Source of the DNA: Alphaproteobacteria bacterium
Lineage (GTDB): Bacteria > Myxococcota_A > UBA796 > GCA-2862545
NCBI GenBank assembly: GCA_020632955.1
Contig: JACKEO010000001.1
Coordinates: 1 to 64,000, forward strand
Length of the DNA stretch: 64,000 nt
Reading direction: 5' to 3'
Each line of letters begins with the position of its first letter. Positions within the stretch are counted from its first letter, which is position 1. Made by a program: the position numbers and the translations under genes. The notes under the pieces are model-generated. The model was not told the origin of the DNA and made no database searches. It saw only the letters and a program-made list of their open reading frames with translations. Positions 15,739-22,784 of this stretch are shown in pieces.

Positions 15739-16647
15739 TCAGGGCGTGAGCACGCGGGCGGCGAAGGCGGCGAGCAGGGGGTCCCAGTCGTCGTCGCAGA
15801 TCGAGCCGGTGAATCCGCCGGTGCGTGTGGCCACGGTGAGGTAGGCCGGCCCGTGGCTGGCAGACTTCGAGCCCGACGTGCACCCGGTGGGCGCCGGACC
15901 GACGATGGCCGACAGCCGCACGTGCAGCCCGCGCGTGGCGGCCTCCCCCTCGAGCAGCGCGCCCACGTCGGCGGCGGTGACCTGGGGCGCGGAGCCGTCG
16001 TCCTCGTCCGACACGACGAGGATGTCCAGCGAGGCGTCCTGCCGCAGGAAGCCCGCGTTCGCCGTCTGGATCTCCGCGTCGGGCTGCGTGATCGCCAGGT
16101 AGGCGGCCAGCAGGCCGCGCTCGGTGCCGGATCCCGAGGTGCCCCGCAGCACCAGCTGCTCGTACACCGCCTGCCGGTTCGGCGTGCTGCTGTCGATCCA
16201 CGCGTAGCCTGCCACCTTCACCAGGCGGCCCCGCCGGATCACGAGGTCTGTGTCGGTGGTGACCACCCCGATGCGCCAGTCCGACCCCGCCGCCTCCAGC
16301 GGCCCCACGAAGGCGGCGAAGGCGGCCGCGAGCTTGCTCTGGTCGAGCTGCATCGACGCCGAGTCGTCGACCACCAGGAGGATGTCGGCACGCTCGGGAA
16401 CGCCCCCGGTGTCGGACGTGTCGCCGCTGTCGGACGTGTCCGAGGTGTCGCCCGTGTCCGACGTGTCCCCGGTGTCCGACGTGTCGCTGCCACCCGCGGT
16501 GTCCTTGCCGCCCGAGGTGTCCTTGCCGCCCGAGGTGTCGGAGGTGTCGTCGGCCCCCGTGTCGTCCTCCACCAGCCGGACGGGCTGCCCACCGCGCGTC
16601 GCGGAGCAGGCAGACAGCAGCGCCATCAGGGGGAGGACGTGTCGCAT
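15739..16647 (-). CDS. VWA-domain lipoprotein with DTSDTGD stalk, paralogue of 2850-3713
   Basis: A 302-residue lipoprotein. ATG at 16647 gives the signal peptide MRHVLPLMALLSAC; the upstream Shine-Dalgarno sequence is weak. The stalk is a low-complexity run of GGKDTSGGKDTAGG and DTSDTGDTSDTGD units. The VWA domain starts with RADILLVVDDSASM (MIDAS DxSxS) and includes DWRIGVVTTDTD, GTERGLLAAYLAI, QTANAGFLRQD and ILVVSDEDDGSAP. It aligns over its length with the protein at 2850-3713, with about the same spacing of motifs, and is a paralogue with a longer stalk. The C-terminus holds paired Cys (ICDDDW). Probably a surface protein binding a partner through its metal site; partner unknown. Confidence 0.88.
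   Translation of the reverse strand: MRHVLPLMALLSACSATRGGQPVRLVEDDTGADDTSDTSGGKDTSGGKDTAGGSDTSDTGDTSDTGDTSDTSDSGDTSDTGGVPERADILLVVDDSASMQLDQSKLAAAFAAFVGPLEAAGSDWRIGVVTTDTDLVIRRGRLVKVAGYAWIDSSTPNRQAVYEQLVLRGTSGSGTERGLLAAYLAITQPDAEIQTANAGFLRQDASLDILVVSDEDDGSAPQVTAADVGALLEGEAATRGLHVRLSAIVGPAPTGCTSGSKSASHGPAYLTVATRTGGFTGSICDDDWDPLLAAFAARVLTP
16410..16560 (-). repeat. Low-complexity GACACGTCGGAC-type stalk repeats
   Basis: The stretch encoding the Asp-Thr-Ser-Gly stalk consists of short near-identical units (variants of GTGTCGGACGTGTC and of the 18-mer coding for GGKDTS). It is coding and in frame. The repeats make the stalk length prone to slippage. Confidence 0.8.
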
Positions 16648-16756
16648 CCGGCCCGGATAGCCCCGCCCGGCCGGCACGCAACCGCGTATCCTCCGTGCGG
16701 GGTGACAGGTGGGACGCCTGGCGCCACGTGGCAGTGTCCCCGCTCCCGGAGCCCGC

Positions 16757-17581
16757 GTGTCCGCCCACGCCCCCGTCCGATCCGTGCTGGCCGTCCTCGC
16801 CCTGGGCACGATCGCCACCGTGCTCGGCCTGCACGCCGCCTGCTCGTACCCGCCCGACTGCACCTACGGCGTCTCCCCGGTGCCCGGGTCCACGTCGGTG
16901 CCGCTCGACGTCGAGATCGTGCTGCGCGGCAGCACGCTGCCTGCGGACGCGCTGCCCCCCACCGAAGGCATCCTCCTGCGCGACCTCACCACGGGCGAGG
17001 ACCTCCCCGTCGACGCCGCGCTCGAGGGCGACCGCGTGCGCGTGCGTCCGAAGGCGCGCCTCGCCCCCGGACACGCCTACGAGCTGCGCGGCGTGGACGA
17101 GGACCGCGTGCTGGGCTGGCACCGCCAGACCGACGACCTCGGCGCCACGCTCCCCGTCGCCACGCGGTTCACCACCGGTCCCGGCTTCGCGCTGCTGGGC
17201 AGCCTGCCCACCGACCAGGACTCCGGCCTGCTGCGCACCCAGTCCGCACTCCTCGCCTTCTCGGAGCCCGTGGACGCCGAGGCGATGGCCGACCACGTGC
17301 AGGGCGTGGCGGAGGGAGGGGGGCTCGTGCAGCCCTGGAGCCTGCAGCGGGTGCCACGCCGCAGCCACCTGCTCGAGGTGATCTTCGCCGAGCCGGTCTT
17401 CGAGGTCCTCGTCACCGCGGGGGCGCCGTCGAGGCGCGGGGGCACCACCGCGAAGGACCGCTTCGTGCTCGCGATGCCGCCCCGGGCCTTCGAGCAGGTG
17501 CCGGAGCAGGTGGGTCGCGTGGGCGACTGGCCCGCGACGCCCCTCGCCACGCTGTCGGGGGATCTGTCATGTCCCTGGTGA
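16757..17581 (+). CDS. Ig-like (Big_5-type) envelope protein, probable lipoprotein
   Basis: 274 residues. The GTG at 16757 is chosen because GGAG lies six bases upstream and the hydrophobic segment VLAVLALGTIATVLGLHAAC follows. LHAAC can serve as a lipobox, giving Ser at +2. The mature part begins YPPDCTYGVSPVPGSTSVPL, typical of Big_5/SbsA Ig-like domains (SPxxGstxVPld). A second, related copy is seen from about residue 130 (FALLGSLPTDQDSGLL ... LLAFSEPVDAEAM). The gene ends inside the next one: its last 13 bases overlap the start of the beta-barrel gene at 17569. The pair probably forms one envelope unit. Function unknown. Confidence 0.75.
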   Translation: MSAHAPVRSVLAVLALGTIATVLGLHAACSYPPDCTYGVSPVPGSTSVPLDVEIVLRGSTLPADALPPTEGILLRDLTTGEDLPVDAALEGDRVRVRPKARLAPGHAYELRGVDEDRVLGWHRQTDDLGATLPVATRFTTGPGFALLGSLPTDQDSGLLRTQSALLAFSEPVDAEAMADHVQGVAEGGGLVQPWSLQRVPRRSHLLEVIFAEPVFEVLVTAGAPSRRGGTTAKDRFVLAMPPRAFEQVPEQVGRVGDWPATPLATLSGDLSCPW

Positions 17582-18402
17582 CCGCCGCCCTCGCCGGCCT
17601 CCTCACGCTGGGCACCCCGACCGCACGCGCGCAGGAGGACGACGCCTTCGTCGCCCGCTGGGACACGCCCTACACCCCCCGCGCCCCCCGGCGCGGCACG
17701 GCCGCCGTCGCCTGGCACGGGGTGTTCGGCGACGGCACGCTCAGCTTCCTCGACGCGGAGGCGGCCCTGCCCTTCGCCGTGTCCCCGAAAGGCCGGTTCG
17801 TCTTCGGCATGGTGGTGGACGTGGGCACCACGCTGGTCACCGGCCCCCCGTCCACCGAGCCCAGCTACCGCCTGCGCCACCTGTCCACGGACCTGTGGTT
17901 CCTCTTCCACGGCCCGCGACGCCGCACCCACCACGGCTTCGGCGTGCGGATGGACACCACCGCGGGCGACCCCTCCTCCTACCGCTGGCTCGACGCCCGT
18001 GAGGCGGGCTTCTATGGCTCGCTCTTCTACGAGAGCTACGTGATCACCCGCCCGATCGACATCGCCGTGCGTGGCGACCTCGGCGGGGGCGCCCCCCACA
18101 TCCTGCACGCGGGGATGTCGCTGTCGCTGCTGGGCAAGCCGATCCCCCAGCTCGCGGTGGGCGGCGGCTTCGGCATGGACCTGCGGGGGGTGACGGCGGC
18201 CGTGTCGCTGCGCGGACGTCCCGCGCCCGGCGTGGAGCTGCTGCTCGACGTGCACCTCCCGCTCACGGGCCTGGGCGAGGGGCTCGGGAGCGCGCCCGTC
18301 TGGCCCTCGCTGGGCGTGCGCGTGTGGGATGCGCGCCCGGGTGCCCAGGCGGCGGCCCCCTGGAGCCCGGCGCTGCGGGCGCCGCGCGCCGAGACCCCCT
18401 AG
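17569..18402 (+). CDS. Putative outer-membrane beta-barrel protein
   Basis: 277 residues with a Sec signal peptide (MSLVTAALAGLLTLGTPTARA, cleavage after ARA). The ATG at 17569 lies inside the 3' end of the preceding gene and has GGGGGA upstream. The mature protein is almost entirely alternating aromatic/glycine strands (AAVAWHGVFGDGTLSFL, RFVFGMVVDVG, GFGVRMDT, FYGSLFYESYVI, PSLGVRVWD), the pattern of an outer-membrane barrel of about 10-12 strands. It lacks a plug domain and motifs of a known porin family. The C-terminus is not a terminal Phe, which weakens the barrel call slightly. Likely partner: the Ig-like protein encoded just before it. Confidence 0.7.
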   Translation: MSLVTAALAGLLTLGTPTARAQEDDAFVARWDTPYTPRAPRRGTAAVAWHGVFGDGTLSFLDAEAALPFAVSPKGRFVFGMVVDVGTTLVTGPPSTEPSYRLRHLSTDLWFLFHGPRRRTHHGFGVRMDTTAGDPSSYRWLDAREAGFYGSLFYESYVITRPIDIAVRGDLGGGAPHILHAGMSLSLLGKPIPQLAVGGGFGMDLRGVTAAVSLRGRPAPGVELLLDVHLPLTGLGEGLGSAPVWPSLGVRVWDARPGAQAAAPWSPALRAPRAETP

Positions 18403-18489
18403 GCGGGCCCGACCACGCTTCCTTGGCACACCCGTGCGTGCATCGCCCGTGAGCCAGGAATACACGGCGCCGTCGCGGGCTTTGGCGTC

Positions 18490-18539
18490 GGGGACCCCAC
18501 CGTGTGCGCCCTGTCGGTGCGCACGAGCCCCCGGTCCCC
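18490..18539 (+). promoter_or_regulatory. Inverted repeat in the leader of the TRAP-type operon
   Basis: GGGGACC at 18490-18496 is repeated inverted as GGTCCCC at 18533-18539. Between them GTGTGCGCC and GGTGCGCAC can pair imperfectly. The structure ends 53 bases before the ATG of the solute-binding protein gene. It could be a leader hairpin; no promoter was identifiable in the 190-base spacer. Confidence 0.25.
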
Positions 18540-18592
18540 ACCGTACGACGGCGGGTGCCCAGCCCCGCCGGTCCGCGACCCGAGGAGATCCC

Positions 18593-19585
18593 ATGCGCCG
18601 CGCCCTGCTCGCCCTCGCCGCCGTCCTCAGCCTGGCCCCCCGCGTGGCCGCCGCCGAGGAGCGCCTCATCTGCGTCTACGACCCCATGGGCACCAGCGGC
18701 GCCGCCTACAAGAACGCCCAGTCGATGGCCATCGAGGCCGCCGCGAAGGGCGTCACGATCAAGCTCCGCGCCGACATCGAGGAGAAGACGGCCGTCGAGG
18801 ACCTCGTGGCCGGCAAGTGCGACGGCGCCGTGATGACCGGCGTGATGGTGCGGCGCTTCGGCCTGCCCACCTCCACCATCGAGGCCATCGGCGCCCTGCC
18901 CCGGTACGACTGGCTGAAGTCCACCCTGGCCTACCTCAAGGACCCCAAGCTCGCGGCCAAGATGACGGCCGGCGAGTACGAGACGGGCGGCATCTTCCCG
19001 GGCGGCGCCATCCTGCTGTTCACGAAGGACAAGGCCTGGCGCCACACGCGGGACCTGGCCGGCAAGTCCATCGCGATCATCGGCAACGACGAGGCGGCGG
19101 CCACGATGGCGAAGGAGGTGGGCATGTCCACCAAGACGGCCACCACCGCCACCTTCGGCCCCATGTACAACTCGGGCTCGGTCGACACCGCCTACTGCCC
19201 CGCCACCGCCTTCGAGCCCCTCGAGCTGTACCGCGGCATCGGCGACAAGGGCGGCATCATCGACTTCCCCCTCGCCCAGCTCACCCTGCAGCTGGTGCTG
19301 CGTCACGACCGCTTCCCCGAGGGCTTCGGCCAGTGGGGCCGCGAGTACGCCTACGGCCACTTCGACAGCGCCATGAAGCTCGTGCGCGCCTCCGAGGAGA
19401 AGGTGGCGAAGCACATGCTCGACATCCCCGACGCCGACAAGCCCGGCTACGAGGAGAAGTTCCTCCGCGTGAGGCTCGCGCTGCGCGACCGCGGGGTGTA
19501 CGACAAGCTGATCCTCGGCCTGATGCGCCGGGTGCGCTGCGCGTCCGACGGCACCCGTGCGGAGTGCGCCGACCCCAAGGAGTGA
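18593..19585 (+). CDS. TRAP-type solute-binding protein (DUF6091 family, TatP-like)
   Basis: A 330-residue periplasmic protein. ATG at 18593 with GAGGAG upstream and signal peptide MRRALLALAAVLSLAPRVAAA. The mature start (EERLICVYDPMGTSGAAY) and the segments KCDGAVMTGVMVRRFGLPTS, GIFPGGAILLF and LAGKSIAIIGNDEAA match putative solute-binding proteins of the DUF6091 type as I remember them. These are distant relatives of DctP/TAXI binding proteins. It is the first gene of a three-gene operon whose third gene encodes a DctQ-DctM permease, which fixes the role as the binding component of a TRAP importer. With the TatT-like lipoprotein next door it resembles TatP of TPAT systems. Ligand unknown; fairly conserved Cys residues near the C-terminus may pair. 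Confidence 0.8.
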   Translation: MRRALLALAAVLSLAPRVAAAEERLICVYDPMGTSGAAYKNAQSMAIEAAAKGVTIKLRADIEEKTAVEDLVAGKCDGAVMTGVMVRRFGLPTSTIEAIGALPRYDWLKSTLAYLKDPKLAAKMTAGEYETGGIFPGGAILLFTKDKAWRHTRDLAGKSIAIIGNDEAAATMAKEVGMSTKTATTATFGPMYNSGSVDTAYCPATAFEPLELYRGIGDKGGIIDFPLAQLTLQLVLRHDRFPEGFGQWGREYAYGHFDSAMKLVRASEEKVAKHMLDIPDADKPGYEEKFLRVRLALRDRGVYDKLILGLMRRVRCASDGTRAECADPKE

Positions 19586-19591
19586 GACCCC

Positions 19592-20599
19592 ATGACCGCT
19601 CGCCTCGTCGCCCTGATCGGCGCAGGCCTGCTCGCCGGCGGCTGCAACAAGCTCGTCGGCGGCGTGCTCGCTGACACCACCTCCGATCTGGTGCTCCCCA
19701 AGGTGATGGAGCTCGGCGACGTGGGCCTGGGCTGCGCCTCCGGCGAGGCCTTCGGCGGGATGATCGCCGCCTACAGCGGGGTGTCACCCAAGGCCCTGAA
19801 GGCCAGCGTGATGACCACGATGTCGGCTGCCATGTGCCTCGACGAGCCCGTGTGGGAGGCCGAGCTCGAGCTCGCCCGCGCGATGAAGGCCGGCGACGTC
19901 ACGGGCGCCAAGGACGCCGACGCCCGCCTCGGCCGGCTTCACGAGGTGGCCGCCGAGCGCTACCTCGAGGCCCACAGCATCCTGCGCGACGCCTACGGCA
20001 TCCCCGCCCCCGGCGAGGACTGCCCGAAGCTCAAGCACACGGCCGACCAGCTCACCTACATGCTGGGGCTGTCGGCGGGCGTGCTCGCCGTGGTGCACGA
20101 CCTGCCCATCGCCGGCCGGGTGGGCGTGCCCCTGTCGATCCCCGCCGAGGTGGTGCGCGCCGCCGACTGCCTCGACGACGACGCCTGGTGGGGCGCCCCC
20201 GCCGCGATGAAGGCCAGCGTGTGGGCCCTGCAGCCCACGGCCCCCGGCGCCGGCGACGCCTGGGCCACCTTCGAGGCCTCGATGGCCAAGGGCGAGGCGG
20301 CCCGCGTGCGCCTTCCCGCCGCCTTCACCGCGCAGACGGCCGCCACCGTGGGCCACACCGAGGCCCTGCGCAAGGCCATCGTCCGCCACGCCCACGCCGT
20401 CGCCACCGACCCGCCCGACAGCCGGTGGCGCATGCTCGACGTGTACGCCTCCCGGATCGTGCGCTTCGAGTCCGACCGCATCTGGACGGCCGCCACGGGC
20501 CACCGCACGCCCTTCGGCGCGCTGGGCACCTTCCCCGACGACGAGGCCCCGGAAGATCTCGTGGAGCCCGATCTCCTCGACGACCTCCTCGCCGACTGA
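19592..20599 (+). CDS. TatT-like TRAP accessory lipoprotein
   Basis: 335 residues. ATG at 19592, six bases after the preceding stop, with AAGGAG upstream. The signal peptide MTARLVALIGAGLLAGGC carries a clear lipobox, followed by NKLVGGVLADTTSDLVLPKV. The start of TatT (TRAP T-component) proteins likewise reads as a Cys-anchored helix with ADA-like residues. The rest is helical, in TPR-like pairs (EAELELARAMKAGDVTGAKD, RLHEVAAERYLEAHSIL). In treponemal TPAT systems TatT is a periplasmic TPR lipoprotein that trimerises with the binding protein. The last ten residues (PDLLDDLLAD) resemble a motif repeated in the permease encoded next. The TatT assignment rests on operon context and general pattern, not on an alignment. 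Confidence 0.68.
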   Translation: MTARLVALIGAGLLAGGCNKLVGGVLADTTSDLVLPKVMELGDVGLGCASGEAFGGMIAAYSGVSPKALKASVMTTMSAAMCLDEPVWEAELELARAMKAGDVTGAKDADARLGRLHEVAAERYLEAHSILRDAYGIPAPGEDCPKLKHTADQLTYMLGLSAGVLAVVHDLPIAGRVGVPLSIPAEVVRAADCLDDDAWWGAPAAMKASVWALQPTAPGAGDAWATFEASMAKGEAARVRLPAAFTAQTAATVGHTEALRKAIVRHAHAVATDPPDSRWRMLDVYASRIVRFESDRIWTAATGHRTPFGALGTFPDDEAPEDLVEPDLLDDLLAD

Positions 20600-20611
20600 C
20601 CGGAAGGCCCC

Positions 20612-22720
20612 GTGCACCACGACGACGCCGTCGCGCCGAGCGCCCTGCGTACCTGGCTGTCCACCCTGCCCGCCCTGGCGGTGCTGCTGCTCGTGGTCGC
20701 CCAGGGCACCAGCGAGATGATCCAGGCCCGCCTCATGGCGGTCGGTGAGGAGGTCTGGCCCGGCTACGCCGAGGTCCGCTACGACCCGCCGGAGCCCGAC
20801 TGCGACGTCGCCACCATCGGCCAGGCCGACGACGGCCCTAGGTCCGCCGACGACGCCCTGCTCGACGACCTCTTCGACGACGGTCCCGGCGAGGCCGCTG
20901 CCGACGAGGCCGCCCCCGACGAGGCCCCCGCGCCCGCCGCGGAGGGGGGCGACGACGCCCTGCTCGACGATCTCTTCGGCGACGACGCCGGCCCCAGCGA
21001 CGCCGCCATCGCGGCCGCGAAGGCACGCTGCGAGGGCGAGCACACCCGCCACGCCGAGCTGCTGGGGATGATCACCCCGGCGCTGAAGGTCTTCCGCGGG
21101 GTCGACACCACGCTGGCCGTGGTCACCGACTGGGGGCGCCGCCTGGCGAAGCCCAGCCTCATCCTGCTCATCGCCCTGTGCGCCGCCACGGCCTCGGCCC
21201 TGCGCGCCCACATCGCGCTGCGGCCGGTGAAGACGGCGGCCGACGAGAAGGTGAGCGAGGGGGCGCAGATCGTCGCGAACCTGCTCGCGATGACCTCCTG
21301 CCTCTTCCGCTACCAGATCGTGAGCGCCAGCGGCGTCGACACCGAGCTGCCCGAGCTGGCGCTCGTGTGGGCGGCGGGCTTCGGTGCGATGGCGGCTCTG
21401 TCGGCCCGTCACCTCTTCACGCCCTCGCCCGAGCTCACGCCCGGCGGTTCGTGGGCCAAGGCGCTGCTCACGGTGCCGCTCTACGCCATCATGGCCCTGG
21501 TGGCCTCGGCCTGGTTCCTCGGCGCCGAGAACCACCCCTCGGGCCTGGCGATCTACCTCGACAAGCTCACCGAGCAGGCCGGGCTCTACCTGCAGGTGGG
21601 CCTGTTCGTGTGGGCGGGCATGCTGCTCAAGCGCACCCGCCTGGCCCACCTGTCCTTCGACCTGCTGCGGCCCTGGAAGCTCGCGCCCGAGCTGATGGTG
21701 GCCGTGGTGGTGGTCGCGAGCGCGCTGCCCACCGCCTACTCCGGCGCCTCGGGCATCTTCGTCATCGCGGCGGGTGCCATCATCTACGAGGAGCTGCGGG
21801 CCTCGGGCGCGCGCAACCAGCTCGCCCTGGCCGCCACGGCGATGTCGGGCAGCCTGGGCGTGGTGCTGTCGCCCTGCCTGCTCGTGGTGATCGTGGCCTC
21901 GCTCAACAAGCAGGTCACCACCACCGAGCTCTTCAACGCCGGCTACGGCGTCTTCGCCCTCACCGCGGTGCTGTTCGTGGGCGTGCTGCTGCTGTCGCGC
22001 CGCAATCCGCTCACGATGGCGCCGGTGGGCGAGGCGATGGCGGGCATGCTCACGGCGGCGCGGGCGATGGTGCCCTACGCGGTGGTGCTCGTGGTCACCG
22101 TGCTCGCCTACGGCCTCGTCCTCGACGCCTGGATGGACGAGCACTCGGCCAGCCGCATCCTGCTGGTCATCCTGCTGCTCTTCCTCGTGTGGGAGGGCGT
22201 GCGCCCGCACGACAGGCTGCCGATCGGCCAGCGCCTCGCCGGCGCCACCACCGAGACCACCGTGCACATCGGCGCCCTGCTCGCGCTCATGGGCCTGTCG
22301 GTGGGCTTCGGCGGCATCGTGGAGCGCAGCGAGGTGATGGCCATGGTGCCCGCCGACCTCGGCGGTCCCGTGCCCACCATGATGCTGCTCACCGGCATGC
22401 TGGTGATCATCGGCATGCTCATGGACCCCTACGGCGCCGTGATCCTCGTGAGCGCCACCATCGCCCACGTGGCCTACGACAACGGCGTGGAGCCGCTGCA
22501 CTTCTGGATGGTGGTGCTCGTGGCCTTCGAGCTCGGCTACCTCACGCCGCCCGTGGCCCTGAACCACCTGCTCACGCGCCTGGTGGTGGGCGACGCCGCC
22601 GACGAGGACGACCTGCCGGAGGGCGCGGGCTTCTGGGCCCGGCACGAGCACATCCTGCTCCCCGTGGCCGTGATGGGCACCGCGCTGGTGCTGGTGGCCT
22701 TCGTGCCGCTGGCCTTCTGA
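20612..22720 (+). CDS. Fused TRAP permease (DctQ-DctM) with acidic periplasmic insert
   Basis: 702 residues. GTG at 20612, with GGAAGG upstream. TM1 is at about residues 19-35 and TM2 at about 182-198. Between them lies a roughly 140-residue presumed periplasmic loop with an acidic, disordered insert. The insert holds two copies of DALLDDLF (residues 81-88 and 115-122) and is bracketed by Cys64 and Cys140. Then follow the remaining DctQ helices and, from about residue 345, a DctM-type large subunit with many TM helices. Signature segments are SALPTAYSGASGIFVIAAGA, LSPCLLVVIVASL and ELGYLTPPVALNHLL. It imports the ligand of the binding protein at 18593-19585 using an ion gradient. DctQ-M fusions are known in TPATs; the insert is the odd part. 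Confidence 0.88.
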   Translation: MHHDDAVAPSALRTWLSTLPALAVLLLVVAQGTSEMIQARLMAVGEEVWPGYAEVRYDPPEPDCDVATIGQADDGPRSADDALLDDLFDDGPGEAAADEAAPDEAPAPAAEGGDDALLDDLFGDDAGPSDAAIAAAKARCEGEHTRHAELLGMITPALKVFRGVDTTLAVVTDWGRRLAKPSLILLIALCAATASALRAHIALRPVKTAADEKVSEGAQIVANLLAMTSCLFRYQIVSASGVDTELPELALVWAAGFGAMAALSARHLFTPSPELTPGGSWAKALLTVPLYAIMALVASAWFLGAENHPSGLAIYLDKLTEQAGLYLQVGLFVWAGMLLKRTRLAHLSFDLLRPWKLAPELMVAVVVVASALPTAYSGASGIFVIAAGAIIYEELRASGARNQLALAATAMSGSLGVVLSPCLLVVIVASLNKQVTTTELFNAGYGVFALTAVLFVGVLLLSRRNPLTMAPVGEAMAGMLTAARAMVPYAVVLVVTVLAYGLVLDAWMDEHSASRILLVILLLFLVWEGVRPHDRLPIGQRLAGATTETTVHIGALLALMGLSVGFGGIVERSEVMAMVPADLGGPVPTMMLLTGMLVIIGMLMDPYGAVILVSATIAHVAYDNGVEPLHFWMVVLVAFELGYLTPPVALNHLLTRLVVGDAADEDDLPEGAGFWARHEHILLPVAVMGTALVLVAFVPLAF

Positions 22721-22784
22721 GGGAGGGCGAGCACGGCGGATCCGCGGCCGTGCTACCGTCCCCTCCCTCCCCCGCGGCCCTCCG

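Noticed and set aside
16410..16560. Short regular repeats resembling a CRISPR-like array.
   Set aside because: They are in frame, lack unique spacers and encode the DTSDTGD stalk of a lipoprotein; no cas gene is present.
16730..16748. TGGCAG-N5-CCGC upstream of the Ig-like protein gene as a second sigma-54 site.
   Set aside because: The spacing is right, but the TT of the -12 element is missing; a GG-N10-GC pattern alone is common in this GC-rich sequence.
18423..18441. TTGGCACACCCGTGCGTG before the TRAP-type operon looked like a sigma-54 promoter.
   Set aside because: GG and GC are nine instead of ten bases apart, and the strict spacing is required by sigma-54.
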